From: Bacteroidales bacterium
Lineage (GTDB): Bacteria > Bacteroidota > Bacteroidia > Bacteroidales > UBA932
Reading direction: 5' to 3'
Assembly: GCA_024398105.1 (NCBI GenBank)
Contig: JAKSJP010000002.1
Location: 62,001 to 126,000, forward strand
DNA length: 64,000 nt
Position numbers and translations under genes: made by a program. The notes beneath the pieces were generated by a model. That model had not been told where the DNA came from, did not search any database, and saw nothing but the letters and a program-made list of their open reading frames with translations. Positions 36,078 to 45,500 of the stretch are shown one piece after another. Numbering within the stretch: the first letter of the stretch is position 1; each line of letters begins with the position of its first letter.

Positions 36078-37031
36078 ATGAGTTTGATAAAAGACATCAT
36101 CGTAGCGCTCAAGGGTTTCGGCATGGGCGCTGCTAATGTAATACCTGGAGTGTCAGGAGGTACCATAGCCCTCCTTACAGGCATATTCGGACGCATCATC
36201 GAGTGTCTCAATTCCCTCATGGAGATCGAGACATGGAAGCTCATCCTCAAAGGACAGTGGAAGGAATTCTGGAAGAAGGTCGACGGACGTTTCCTCGTCG
36301 CACTCTTCATCGGAGTCGTAGCCAGCATCTTCTCCCTTGCAAGGCTGATGGAGTACGTCCTCAACTACTACCCTGTCCAGACATGGGCATTCTTCTTCGG
36401 AATGATCGCAGCGTCAGGAGTAGTCATGCTGATGGGCATCAAGGGTTGGAAAGCTGTCGACGTCCTCTGGGCGGTCCTCGGTCTCGTGCTGGGCGTGCTT
36501 ATCTGCACCCTCTCCCCTACCACCACCCCTGACGACCTCTGGTTCATCGCAATCATCGGAGCGATCGCTATCTGCACGATGATCCTTCCCGGTGTATCCG
36601 GAAGCTTCATCCTTCTGATATTCGGCAAGTACGAATACATAATGAACGCCGTCAACGAGATGAACATCCCTGTCCTGATCGCCCTGGTGATAGGCTGCGG
36701 TGTGGGAATCCTCGCCTTCTCGAAGTTCCTCCACTGGCTCCTCGCCCGTTTCGAGAGGCAGACCATGCTCGTTCTTCTCGGCTTCGTCATCGGTTCGCTG
36801 GTAAGGGTATGGCCATGGAGTGATCCGTCCGCCATCATCAAGGCCCAGCTTCTTCAGCAAGGTGCTGAGAAAGAGGCAGCAAGAGAGGCAGTCGCAGCTC
36901 TCGTGGAATCAGGGCAGAATCTCGAGCCGCTCATCACCGATGTCCATTACCTCGGAGCGGTCCTCTTCGCATTCGTCGGCATCGCAGTTGTCGGAGCACT
37001 TGAGTATTTCGGCAACAAGAAGGAGGCATAA
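36078..37031 (+). CDS. DUF368 membrane protein (PopT-like undecaprenyl-phosphate translocase candidate)
   Basis: A 317-residue polytopic membrane protein with about eight helices. The family motif AANVIPGVSGGTIALLTGIF is at about residues 18-37, and a second similar Pro-Gly-Val-Ser-Gly motif (ILPGVSGSFILL) lies near 171-182, as in the internally repeated DUF368 fold. Members of this family (PopT) have been shown in other bacteria to recycle undecaprenyl phosphate across the membrane. That role is plausible here but inferred from family alone. Confidence 0.85.
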   Translation: MSLIKDIIVALKGFGMGAANVIPGVSGGTIALLTGIFGRIIECLNSLMEIETWKLILKGQWKEFWKKVDGRFLVALFIGVVASIFSLARLMEYVLNYYPVQTWAFFFGMIAASGVVMLMGIKGWKAVDVLWAVLGLVLGVLICTLSPTTTPDDLWFIAIIGAIAICTMILPGVSGSFILLIFGKYEYIMNAVNEMNIPVLIALVIGCGVGILAFSKFLHWLLARFERQTMLVLLGFVIGSLVRVWPWSDPSAIIKAQLLQQGAEKEAAREAVAALVESGQNLEPLITDVHYLGAVLFAFVGIAVVGALEYFGNKKEA

Positions 37032-37037
37032 TATTTT

Positions 37038-37055
37038 GAAATATCGGAATATTTC
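37038..37055 (+). terminator. Weak hairpin after the DUF368 gene
   Basis: GAAATAT and ATATTTC form a 7-bp stem with loop CGGA, starting 6 bases after the stop codon. It is AT-rich and merges into the promoter of the tRNA gene. Confidence 0.4.
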
Positions 37056-37056
37056 G

Positions 37057-37064
37057 TATATTTG
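37057..37064 (+). promoter_or_regulatory. -7 promoter box of tRNA-Arg
   Basis: TATATTTG, 54 bp before the tRNA. The leader between them contains a GTCGG-GAAA-CCGAC hairpin (37087-37100) with a GNRA-type loop. Confidence 0.6.
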
Positions 37065-37118
37065 CAGTCCATTTCAGTAAGCCAGCGTCGGGAAACCGAC
37101 CTGCATGAGATGAGGGAC

Positions 37119-37192
37119 GGTTCCGTAGCTCAGCTGGATAGAGCAACAGATTTCTAATCTGTGGGTCTAGGGTTCGAATCCCTACGGAATCA
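37119..37192 (+). tRNA. tRNA-Arg (anticodon UCU)
   Basis: The 74-base gene folds as a full cloverleaf. The 7-bp acceptor stem GGTTCCG/CGGAATC has one G-U pair, with U8 and A9. The D arm is GCTC...GAGC, and the anticodon arm ACAGA-TTTCTAA-TCTGT carries TCT. The T arm is TAGGG-TTCGAAT-CCCTA, with discriminator A73. No CCA is encoded. It decodes AGA (and AGG). Confidence 0.97.
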
Positions 37193-37409
37193 CTCAAGCA
37201 AGCCTGTCGAGAATTCGACAGGCTTTTTTCGTGATTCCGTAGGCGTCAAGAGCTTGTCTCTTGTAAGCAAGGAATCATGGAAAAAGCCGTTGCGAGCATA
37301 GCTCGCAGGCTTGCTTGAGTGAATGTGCCCTCGCAGGGCCAGGGAAAAGGCTCGCGCAGCGAGGCTAATTCCTACGGTCCTGCGGCAACCTCAGGACTCC
37401 TGCCTGTCT
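37190..37409 (+). ncRNA. Dense hairpin region, candidate structured RNA or small repeat element
   Basis: A 17-base inverted repeat (37190-37206 with 37306-37322) encloses further stems. Bases 37221-37238 pair with 37271-37288 over 18 bp with two G-U pairs. GCGAGC-ATA-GCTCGC lies at 37293-37307. Downstream are GCCCT-CGC-AGGGC (37327-37339) and CTCGC-GCA-GCGAG (37351-37363), then TCCTG/CAGGA arms at 37378-37395. No reading frame of note is present. The G-U pairs suggest that the RNA fold, not just DNA symmetry, matters. Function unknown; it could also be a small inverted-repeat element lodged next to the tRNA. Confidence 0.5.
37200..37229 (+). terminator. Terminator of tRNA-Arg
   Basis: AAGCCTGTCGA and TCGACAGGCTT form an 11-bp stem with loop GAAT, ending in a run of six T. 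Both arms can also pair with other sequence in 37190-37322, so this hairpin competes with longer-range stems. Confidence 0.85.
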
Positions 37410-37448
37410 TCACTACTCCACTCTCCTTCCCTCCTCCCCTAATCCTCT

Positions 37449-37539
37449 CCCACCTACCTCACTTTTCGCCCATTCTGACATAGGTGGGAGTTTAAAACAC
37501 CCACCTACTCCAGAAATCAGCAAAAATGACATAGGTGGG
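37449..37539. repeat. 91-bp intergenic repeat, copy A
   Basis: Runs from CCCACCTA to TAGGTGGG and contains four alternating inverted copies of that 8-mer: CCCACCTA, TAGGTGGG, CCCACCTA, TAGGTGGG. It shares its whole length with 38626-38716, with internal identical blocks such as CCTCACTTTTC, TCTGACATAGGTGGGAGT and TCAGCAAAAATGAC. It lies just before the promoter of the outer-membrane-like gene. Confidence 0.8.
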
Positions 37540-37563
37540 TCACCAACGAATAGTACTTTTCGC

Positions 37564-37571
37564 TATCTTCG
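37564..37571 (+). promoter_or_regulatory. Probable -7 promoter box of the barrel-like gene
   Basis: TATCTTCG, one mismatch from TAnnTTTG, 23 bp before the start codon at 37595 and 24 bp after repeat copy A. Confidence 0.45.
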
Positions 37572-37594
37572 TCGTCCTATTAGAAAAGATCAAT

Positions 37595-38143
37595 ATGAAA
37601 AACAAGACACGAATACTCACATTTGCCATGAAGGCGGCTCTGACAGTTGCCATGGTCATGACATCAGCCTCGGCATATGCTCAGAGGAGAGAAAAGAACG
37701 TATATTCGAACCACTCGATCTCAGCGCAGCTCATCGGACTCGAATACAGCTACGAGCAATGCCTCGGTGGCAACTGGTCGCTCATCGGAAGAGCAGGTCT
37801 GGCACCTGTGGGTGCCGAAATCAACTATGACCTTGAGTCCTCTTCATATAACGTGTATCTGCTCCCGGCAGTCACCCTCGAGCCGAGAATCTACACCAGC
37901 ATGAGACGGCGTATCGAAATGGGCAGGGACACCTATAACAATGCCGCCGATTTCGTGGCGTTCCGTTCACAGGTCTTCATGACCGGCGACGGCGTCAACC
38001 TCGGTTTCACACCGATGTACGGAATCAGACGCAGTTCAGGAATCCACTGGATGCACGAGTTCACCTTCGGTGCGAGGGTCAACATCGGCGAATACAGCGG
38101 ACTCACTCCTCACCTCCAGTACAGGATCGGATTTACATTCTAA
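37595..38143 (+). CDS. Small outer-membrane beta-barrel-like protein
   Basis: A 182-residue exported protein of unknown function. A signal peptide covers about residues 1-34 and ends ASAYAQ. The rest alternates polar and hydrophobic residues as in beta strands, and the chain ends YRIGFTF, an aromatic C-terminus typical of outer-membrane barrels. The ATG at 37595 is chosen because the signal peptide starts there. An extended frame to 37535 would read through the promoter and repeat A. It is followed 7 bases later by another secreted-protein gene. Confidence 0.65.
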   Translation: MKNKTRILTFAMKAALTVAMVMTSASAYAQRREKNVYSNHSISAQLIGLEYSYEQCLGGNWSLIGRAGLAPVGAEINYDLESSSYNVYLLPAVTLEPRIYTSMRRRIEMGRDTYNNAADFVAFRSQVFMTGDGVNLGFTPMYGIRRSSGIHWMHEFTFGARVNIGEYSGLTPHLQYRIGFTF

Positions 38144-38150
38144 GAACATC

Positions 38151-38582
38151 ATGAAGACTAATGCACTTATTCTTTCCATCCTCCTGCTCCTCCCGATCAT
38201 GGGAACGAGAGCGGCGGCCCAGACTGTGACTGTATCGGCCGACGAGACGAAGATATACCACTATGAGAACGCGACTACCAGCACGGAGGGCCAGCGATAC
38301 GAGATCGTTCGACTGCCCGACACCGGAAGACCCGCGTTCAGGCTTGACAAGGTCACAGGCCAGGTCTGGTATCTGATGGTGGGTTCCATCAATAAATACC
38401 AGGTCCTGGAGCACGATCCCTCAGAGCTTGACATCGCTGAAGATGGACAGATCAACTACCAGTTGCTTGTAGACAGTGCGACCCATGCAGTCCTGCTGAA
38501 CCTCAACACTGGAATCATGTGGGAATACTACACCGCGTTGCTGGCAAAGAACGAGAGGTTCAAGCTGATGGAAGAGCGATAG
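38151..38582 (+). CDS. Small secreted protein of unknown function
   Basis: A 143-residue protein with a signal peptide (about 1-23, ending RAAAQ) and no recognised domain. The mature part has a strand-rich pattern with YEIVRLPDTG, QVWYLMVGS and a C-terminal NLNTGIMWEYYTALL. The repeated layout of a polar strand followed by Trp suggests one or two copies of a short beta motif (TGQVWYLM and TGIMWEYY). Probably co-transcribed with the preceding barrel-like gene. The start at 38151 gives the signal peptide; the upstream extension overlaps that gene. Confidence 0.6.
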   Translation: MKTNALILSILLLLPIMGTRAAAQTVTVSADETKIYHYENATTSTEGQRYEIVRLPDTGRPAFRLDKVTGQVWYLMVGSINKYQVLEHDPSELDIAEDGQINYQLLVDSATHAVLLNLNTGIMWEYYTALLAKNERFKLMEER

Positions 38583-38634
38583 CGACCCATCGACCCATCG
38601 ACCCTATCCCACCTAACCCACCTAACCCACCTAC
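38583..38634. repeat. Short tandem repeats CGACCCAT and CCCACCTAA
   Basis: CGACCCAT is repeated at 38583 and 38591 with a partial third unit at 38599. CCCACCTAA is repeated at 38608 and 38617, with CCCACCTAC at 38626 opening repeat copy B. They begin at the base after a stop codon and are not coding. Confidence 0.75.
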
Positions 38635-38716
38635 CTCACTTTTCACCTAATCTGACATAGGTGGGAGTAAAAAACTCCCACCTATTCCATTTTTCAGCAA
38701 AAATGACGTAGGTGGG
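38626..38716. repeat. 91-bp intergenic repeat, copy B
   Basis: Same length, order and sense as copy A at 37449-37539, with the same four alternating inverted 8-mers. Differences are clustered in the loops between the 8-mers, and the inner pair here extends to GGTGGGAGT/ACTCCCACC. The two copies bracket the two small secreted-protein genes. Confidence 0.8.
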
Positions 38717-38734
38717 AACATATGCGTAGGTGGA

Positions 38735-38768
38735 AATGTCCGTAGAGTGGGAATGTCCGTAGAGTGGA
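38735..38768. repeat. 17-bp tandem repeat
   Basis: AATGTCCGTAGAGTGG plus one more base is present twice head to tail (38735-38751 and 38752-38768). It follows repeat B with a further GTAGGTGG at 38726. No function is evident. Confidence 0.7.
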
Positions 38769-38788
38769 TGTGAAGAGGCGGGATGGAA

Positions 38789-38805
38789 GGCAGGAAAGCC
38801 CTGCC
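38789..38805 (-). terminator. Possible terminator of the GH43 locus
   Basis: GGCAGG and CCTGCC form a 6-bp GC-rich stem with a 5-base loop, 17 bases past the GH43 stop codon on the minus strand. No clear T-run follows. Confidence 0.35.
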
Positions 38806-38821
38806 TGCCCGCCTGCTAAAC

Positions 38822-40744
38822 CTATATCTTCTTTCCCCAGTAGGTCTTGTCCTTGCCGTGGGCTCCGTAGACGATAGTCTGGGTGCGTGGGGTGGCCTCC
38901 CAATCGCATTCGCGAGAGAGGTAAAGGGTCACGCCGTTCGAGGTAGTGACAGTGTTCTTCGCAGCGTCAAAGGTCCATGTCGCCCCGCTCCACGGTCCAC
39001 CGCTGATCTTTCCGTCAGCAGTGAAGGACATCGTGACAGAGGTCCTCTGCTCAGCATACTTATAAGAGAGGTCGATGTGCTCCCATGTTCCTACGATATC
39101 CTCCTTCCTGATCTCGTTCTGAGGGACCGCGCCATAGCGCTCAGGAAGTACGATAGGCCAACCTGTCTCAGTCCAGATGATCCTGCGGATCTGGCCAAGC
39201 ATGACCGCGTTCGGAGCAGCGCCGCCGGCATTGTCAGGGAAACGGCCCTGGGATGCGAAGAACCAGTTGTCATTGCCGTCGTCAAATACGGCGCAGTGGC
39301 TGATTCCGACCCAGCCGGAACCCTTGCTGAACCTGTATGGATGGGTCTCTATAGGATATGCCTGGACAAGGTCGATAGCAGATGAGCCATTGATGTCGAC
39401 ATATGGTCCATCCACATTCTTCGAGCGGACTACTCTTGTATTATAGGCTACAGAAAGCTCATCATACGCGATGAAGAGATAGTAATAGCCATCATGGTAC
39501 ACTACCTCAGGGCCTTCCGAACCCTGCCAGCGTCCGCCACGGGTCTCGATCTGCTTTCCATAAGGAGCGATCTCATCGGCCGTTCCCCAAGGATTCGGCA
39601 GTTCGGCGAGGGTCTTGCCTGTCTCCGGATTGAGCTGCACTGCAGCGATTCCGCTGTGCCAGCTGCCATAGATCAGCCAATGCTCGCCCTCTGGAGTGAC
39701 GATATACGAAGGATCGATAGCGTTGAACTTGAAATAGCCGTCCCAGTCAGTCGGCGAGCTTCTTTTCCAGTTCTTTCCAAGGTCTGAAGACGAGCAGATG
39801 ACGAATCCCTTGTCCTCCCACTTGTTGCTTGCGGGATCAGCGGTCTCCATCATTCCGATGTAGGCTCTCTCGGTCCAGGTTCCGTCAAAGGCTGTGGAAA
39901 CAGGCTTGCCGTTGCCGATGTAGTTGTCCATAATGACAGAATAATACATCCTGTAGACGGTCTTGCCACCCACGGTCACCTTGCGTGCCGTAGGGGCCCA
40001 GAAGGCGTTCTGAGGCTGTGTGACAGCCGGAAGGCCAAGCGCCGTGCGGTATTCATTGCACTTGGCAAGTACCCACGAAGGGGTTGAATTCAAGGTCGCA
40101 CCGAGATACTCCCAGTCGATCAGGTTCTTCGAACGGCGTCCATGAAGATGGCCGTGGCCCTCATGCGCATTTCCGAACGAAGCGTCCGTCTGATACATGT
40201 AGTAATAGCCGTCATCGGCGAGCATCACTGTAGGATCATGGACATTTGCGAGGTTCCATTCAGCACGATGGCTCCAGTCCGAGATCGACCTGTAGTCATC
40301 GGCATACTTTGGTGCTATATAATCATCAAGGTCAGAAGATGCCGCAGTCTCGAACTTTGTCTGTTCTGAATAGCTTGTCGAGCCTGCCATTATATAAGCT
40401 CTTACGTAATAAGTAGTACCTGCCTTGAGTCCAGATAGGCTTGCCTTGAAATCAGAGCCGGTACATGCCACGTTATAGGCGGAGATGGTAGGATTCTCCT
40501 TCTCGCTATACACGAAGCCTTTCTTGGTGATCTTGTCAGCCGACATTGTCGTCGTCGATGACACGGTCACGCTTTTAGGCTGGATATCGCTCACCACTGG
40601 AGCTGTAATCTCAGTCTTGACAGGCTCGACAGGCTTTTCTTCTCCACCTGGTTTGTTTTCCGGATCCGCATTACCTCCACATGCGACAGCCAGGACGGCT
40701 GCCGCAAGGAAGGTTGACATGTTTAAGAGCTTGTTGAAATCCAT
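38822..40744 (-). CDS. GH43 family arabinanase-like lipoprotein
   Basis: A 640-residue exported lipoprotein (lipobox with Cys22) with a fibronectin-like domain (about 44-133) and a five-bladed GH43 propeller (about 165-510). The presumed catalytic residues are Asp170 (HDPTVM), Asp344 (AIDPSYI) and Glu410 (GSEGPEVV), matching the GH43 Asp/Asp/Glu set. A C-terminal beta domain (about 545-640) resembles the extra domain of endo-arabinanases. Endo-1,5-alpha-L-arabinanase is the most likely activity, but xylosidase/arabinofuranosidase cannot be excluded. It is the last gene of the SusC/SusD operon, 12 bases after susD. Confidence 0.85.
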   Translation of the reverse strand: MDFNKLLNMSTFLAAAVLAVACGGNADPENKPGGEEKPVEPVKTEITAPVVSDIQPKSVTVSSTTTMSADKITKKGFVYSEKENPTISAYNVACTGSDFKASLSGLKAGTTYYVRAYIMAGSTSYSEQTKFETAASSDLDDYIAPKYADDYRSISDWSHRAEWNLANVHDPTVMLADDGYYYMYQTDASFGNAHEGHGHLHGRRSKNLIDWEYLGATLNSTPSWVLAKCNEYRTALGLPAVTQPQNAFWAPTARKVTVGGKTVYRMYYSVIMDNYIGNGKPVSTAFDGTWTERAYIGMMETADPASNKWEDKGFVICSSSDLGKNWKRSSPTDWDGYFKFNAIDPSYIVTPEGEHWLIYGSWHSGIAAVQLNPETGKTLAELPNPWGTADEIAPYGKQIETRGGRWQGSEGPEVVYHDGYYYLFIAYDELSVAYNTRVVRSKNVDGPYVDINGSSAIDLVQAYPIETHPYRFSKGSGWVGISHCAVFDDGNDNWFFASQGRFPDNAGGAAPNAVMLGQIRRIIWTETGWPIVLPERYGAVPQNEIRKEDIVGTWEHIDLSYKYAEQRTSVTMSFTADGKISGGPWSGATWTFDAAKNTVTTSNGVTLYLSRECDWEATPRTQTIVYGAHGKDKTYWGKKI

Positions 40745-40756
40745 ATCGGGAAAATG

Positions 40757-42520
40757 TTACTTCACAACTGGGTGCACGTTCCACTTTGCGAGGAATTCCT
40801 CGGCGTTGTCGTGGTTGTCGTTCGCAGAGTTGCCGGTAAGTTTAGGGTTTGCGTTGAGAGTTCCCTGGAATATCGGGAAGTACTCGTGGCCTGGCTTGAA
40901 ATACTTGTAGGAATAGTCCTTTGCAGTATCGACGGTAAGCTCCTCTGAGCTTGCCTCCGGCTGGAGAAGATAAGCACTATGCTGGCTGATCTGGTCAAGA
41001 CGCTCCTGATTGTAGAAGAAGCCCCAGCGGATGAGGTCGATGCCACGGCCGTTCTCACAACCGAACTCCTTTGGACGCTCAACGTTCGCGATCTGCTCGA
41101 AGAGAGCATCTGCTGTAGTGAAGTCAGAGCTCTTGAGGTCAGGAAGTGCCACACGGCGACGTACCTCGTTGATCCAGCCGAGAGCGAGATCTGAAGGACC
41201 GTGAAGCTCGTTCTCGCACTCTGCAGCACGGAGAAGCACGTCACTGTAGCGCATGAGTCGGAGGTTCACACCGCACTTGAGGCCTGTCACGATATCCTTG
41301 TAGATGTTGTTGCGTGCATTGGTATTCTTTGCGATCACAAGACCACCGTTAGCTGCGTTGGTAACAGGAGATGCAGAGATCTCTTCTGTGTAGATGACAT
41401 TGCAGCGTGGGTCACCCTTAGGGTATGCAGCAGTCTTCGCACCTGTATAGCTGTTGTACTCAGACTCGTATGAAGCGATGGTCCAATAGAGTCTTGGGTC
41501 GAGGGTACCGTCGGTACATCTCTCAGCCTTGAAAAGGTTGTAGAGCCATGGTGACGCCGCAAGGTCGCCCCAGCTGCCGTTTGCTGCAGGGCCGCAGTTG
41601 CTTTCCACTGCATGTCCCTGAGAAGCATTCCTGGAGATGTTGACAGGAGTCCACTCGTCGTCGGTACCGCCCTTGCCATAGTCCATGAACTGTACCTCGA
41701 AGAGGCTCTCGGAATTGTTCTCGAACTCAACGCCCTCCTTGAAGTTCATACCGTAGTCCGGCATGAGCTCGTAGTGGCCGTACTTGCCATCGATGATGTC
41801 GGTGAGGACATCAAGGGCCTCAGCATACTTATGACGGAACATATATGAGCGCGCAAGATAACCTGCCGCCGCGCCACATGTCGCACGGCCTGTAGCCCAC
41901 TCACCGCCCTTGTCACGGCTTGGAAGGAGTGTCATCGCCTCGGCGAGATCCGCGTCGATGAGGTCGAACACCTCGTCCTGCTCTACGTTTGCAGAGAACA
42001 TGGTCTCGAGTGAAGAGTACTGGCTGTAGTCAGTGAAGAGAGGGACTCTCTGGTAGTAGGTGGCAAGCTCATAGTAAGCGAGTGACCTGAGGAAGAGGGC
42101 CTGGCCCTTGATCTGATTGTATGCCTCGCTGCCTGGCTTCACAGCTGTCTCGACCTTGAGGAGGACGTAGTTACAGCGGTTCACCACATGGAAGCAGTCA
42201 CGCCAGATCCACTGGCAGCCGATCTCATCGGTATTGGCGACATTGAGGTTGTCATATGGAAGGTACCATACCTGGCCTGGATTGTAGACCTCGTCACCAC
42301 GTACAGCGTCCATTGTATAGCCGACACGTGCGAAGGTTCCTTCAAGACGGATTCGGTTGTAGCATGAGATGATGGCCTCCTTGAGGTCAGACTCGCTGTT
42401 GCCGAAGTCGTATGTTGTCTGGTTGTTAGGGTTCTTGACGTCAAGCGCACCGCTGCATGAAGCCATGCCGAGAGCGATAGTCGCTGCCCCGAGAATATTT
42501 ATGATCTTTTTCATATTCAT
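40757..42520 (-). CDS. SusD-like glycan-binding lipoprotein
   Basis: RagB/SusD family surface lipoprotein of 587 residues. The signal peptide MNMKKIINILG... ends in a lipobox at MASC. The family core is recognisable from CYNRIRLEG, the ALFLRSLAYYELATYY helix split across residues near 135, and the NEVRRR segment near the end. An earlier TTG at 42532 and an ATG at 42514 are alternative starts. It lies 21 bases after its SusC partner. Confidence 0.93.
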   Translation of the reverse strand: MNMKKIINILGAATIALGMASCSGALDVKNPNNQTTYDFGNSESDLKEAIISCYNRIRLEGTFARVGYTMDAVRGDEVYNPGQVWYLPYDNLNVANTDEIGCQWIWRDCFHVVNRCNYVLLKVETAVKPGSEAYNQIKGQALFLRSLAYYELATYYQRVPLFTDYSQYSSLETMFSANVEQDEVFDLIDADLAEAMTLLPSRDKGGEWATGRATCGAAAGYLARSYMFRHKYAEALDVLTDIIDGKYGHYELMPDYGMNFKEGVEFENNSESLFEVQFMDYGKGGTDDEWTPVNISRNASQGHAVESNCGPAANGSWGDLAASPWLYNLFKAERCTDGTLDPRLYWTIASYESEYNSYTGAKTAAYPKGDPRCNVIYTEEISASPVTNAANGGLVIAKNTNARNNIYKDIVTGLKCGVNLRLMRYSDVLLRAAECENELHGPSDLALGWINEVRRRVALPDLKSSDFTTADALFEQIANVERPKEFGCENGRGIDLIRWGFFYNQERLDQISQHSAYLLQPEASSEELTVDTAKDYSYKYFKPGHEYFPIFQGTLNANPKLTGNSANDNHDNAEEFLAKWNVHPVVK

Positions 42521-42541
42521 TATCCTGTTCAAGATTCAACT

Positions 42542-45500
42542 TTAGAATGAAAGCTTAGCTCCGAGCATGAATGTCATTGGAGTAGGGTATGAACAGTAGT
42601 TGTAGCCTGGAGTGAATGTACCGCCGGCGAAGTCAATGTTGTAACCCTTGTAAGCTGTGAGAGTGTAGAGGTTCTGGGCTGTAAGGTATACACGTACACC
42701 TGAGATGAGACCCTTGAACCAGTCATCCTTGAAGTTGTAGCCGATCTCGACATTGGAGATCTTCCAATATGCGCCATTCTGGAGGAATCGTGCGCTGAAG
42801 AGGTCGTTTGAGATAGAACCTGTGCTTGCGTATGCTACTCGCGGAGTAGTCGTGCTGTGGTTCTCAGGAGTCCAGGCTCCCATGAGCTCGGTGCTCTTGT
42901 TTGCAAGGCCGTATGATCCGCGGAGAGCCATGTCGACATAGTCAAGTACCTTGAAGCCGGCTGCACCGAAGGTAGAGACGTTGATGTCGAAGTTCTTGTA
43001 CTCGAGACGGAAACCGAGACCGAAGTTGACCTTAGGCATACCGCTTGCGAGGAAATCCTGGTCAGAGTCAGTGATCTGTCCGTCGCCGTTCACGTCGATA
43101 TATCTTACGTCACCTGGCTGAGCGCCGTTCTGGTTGACGAACTTGCCTTCCTTGTTGAAGTTGTTGTCGATCTCGTCCTGAGACTGGAAGATGCCGTCGA
43201 ACACATAGCCATAGAAGCGGCCTACCTCCTGACCTACGACTGTACGGCAGAAACCGTCTGTACGGCCTTCACCTGAGACGCCGAGTGAGGTCACCTTGTT
43301 CTGAGGGATGGTGAGGTTACCGGTGATGTCATACTTGAGCTCGTTGTCATAGTTATGGAAACCGGCTGAAAGCTCGAAGCCTGAATTGACCATGGTAGCC
43401 GCATTCATGGTGACGCTGCCGTTTGTCGCGCCTGCCTCTGCAGGGACTGCCACGCTGTAGAGGAGGTCCTCAGATACAGATCTGTAGTAGTCTGCGTTGA
43501 TCTCGAGCTTGCCACCGAACATTGCGTAGTCCACACCGACGTCGAGAGTCTTCTTCTTCTCCCAGCGGATAGCTGTGTTGACATAGTTAGAGACTGCAGA
43601 GCCTGTCACCTTGTTGCCACCGAAGCTGTATGAGTAGTCGCCACGTGCCATTGTGTCCATGTACTGATATTCACCGATGTTCTCGTTACCGAGGATACCG
43701 TAGCTGGCACGGAGCTTAAGAAGGCTTACAGTGTGAGGATCAACCTTGAAGAAGTTCTCCTTGTCGATTCTCCAACCTGCAGAGAATGAAGGGAACCAGT
43801 CCCAACGGTCGTCTGAAGAAAGACGGCTTGAACCATCACGACGTACGGTTGCCTGGAGAAGGTACCTGCTGTCATAGTCGTAGTTGAGACGGCCGATGTA
43901 GGAAGCAAGGACGTGCTCGCTCTCGTAGCTGCCTGCGTTTCTGGTCTCACCGTTGCCTACCTGGAGGTAGTATGGCTCAGGCATGTTGATACCTGTACCT
44001 GTGAGATTGTGGTAGTACTCACGCTCGAAGGTCTGGCCTACGACTGCGTTGATGTGGTGGTTGCCGACCTTTCCGTCGTATGTGAGATAATTCTCGACGA
44101 GACCGTCAGTGTATGTACGGTAACCCTCAGAGAGAGTCTCATTTGTCTTGGAAAGGTAGTTTGTAGTACTCTGGATGAAAGCAGGGATGAATGTGAAATC
44201 CTTTGCGAAAGTCCTGCTGTATGAGACGTTGAGGTTGTAAGAGAGGCTGTGGTTCTCCACACTCTTGCCGAACATTCCGAAGAGGTCGACATTAGCTGAA
44301 CCTGTTGCCACTATACGGTCTACCACATTGTTTCTCTCAAGGAGATTGTTGGTAAGGAGAGGGTTGGTCATACGGAGGTCACCATGGACATAGTCAAGGT
44401 ATGTACCGTAGCCGTAAGAGTCGTATGAGTAAGCAGATGCTGCACCGAGGATGCCGTCAAGGCACCATGTGCTCTCGTCGTATGCCTTCACTGTAGGAGG
44501 CATGAGGAGGGCTGAAGCCATCACAGGATACTGCTGGCCATAGAGACCCTGGACATACTCATTTGCATTTGAGAGACCCATGTTGTCCTGCTTGCTGTGG
44601 CTATATGTAACGCCTGTGCGGAGCTTGATGAACTTTACGTCCATGGTATTGTTCACACGTGCAGTGAAACGGTCATAGTTCGGACCGGCGCCCTCAAGTG
44701 TACCTCTCTGGCTGAAATAGTCGAGAGCGACGTTGTATGTGCTTGCGTCGCCGCCACCCGAAAGGTTGACATTATGGTTCTGACGCACACCGATCTTGAA
44801 CATCTCATCATACCAGTTGGTATTGACCTGCTTTGGATCGATATAGTTCTCGCTGCCTACGATATATCCGCTTGGAGCGTCCATGTTGCTGTTGCCATAG
44901 GCCTGACGGATATGCTCTCCATACTGAGCTGAATCCATCACGTCGTATACGCCGCTCTTGATCTTGTCGATACCTGCATAGCCTGAGTAGTCTACTCTCA
45001 TGCCCTGGTTCTTCTTTCCGCTCTTGGTGGTGATGATGATCACACCGTTGGCAGCACGTGAACCGTAGATAGCGGCAGCAGACGCGTCCTTGAGGACCTG
45101 GATGGTCTCGATATCGTTTGGTGAGAAGTCACGGATAGAGGTACCCATAGGGACACCGTCGATGACATAGAGAGGGCTGGTGTCACCGAAGCTGCCCAGA
45201 CCACGGATGCGGACTGCAGGGTTTGCACCTGGCTGACCGTCTGATGTGATCTGCACACCGGCAACCTTACCCTCGAGCATTGTCGAGATGTTGCTGTTTG
45301 AGATCTTCTTCATCTGGTCTGCGTCTACGATAGATACAGAACCGGTAAGGTCGACCTTCTTCTGCGAACCGTAACCTACGACTACGATCTGGTCAAGGAG
45401 TGTGGACTCCGGTGTGAGATTGATCACGCCGAGGTCTGTACGGCCGTTCACTGCGATCTCCACAACCTCGAAACCGATAGAGGAAATCTGGATTGTAGCG

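Noticed and set aside
37535..37594. N-terminal extension of the barrel-like protein
   Set aside because: It would start inside repeat copy A, run through the -7 box and put the signal peptide at residue 21.
37119..37595. Genomic island attached at tRNA-Arg
   Set aside because: No integrase, transposase or direct repeat of the tRNA 3' end is seen; the only copy of the tRNA end is an inverted 13-mer within the hairpin region.
38783..39385. 200-codon plus-strand frame over the end of the GH43 gene
   Set aside because: Antisense to a clear GH43 domain; no signal, family or promoter support.
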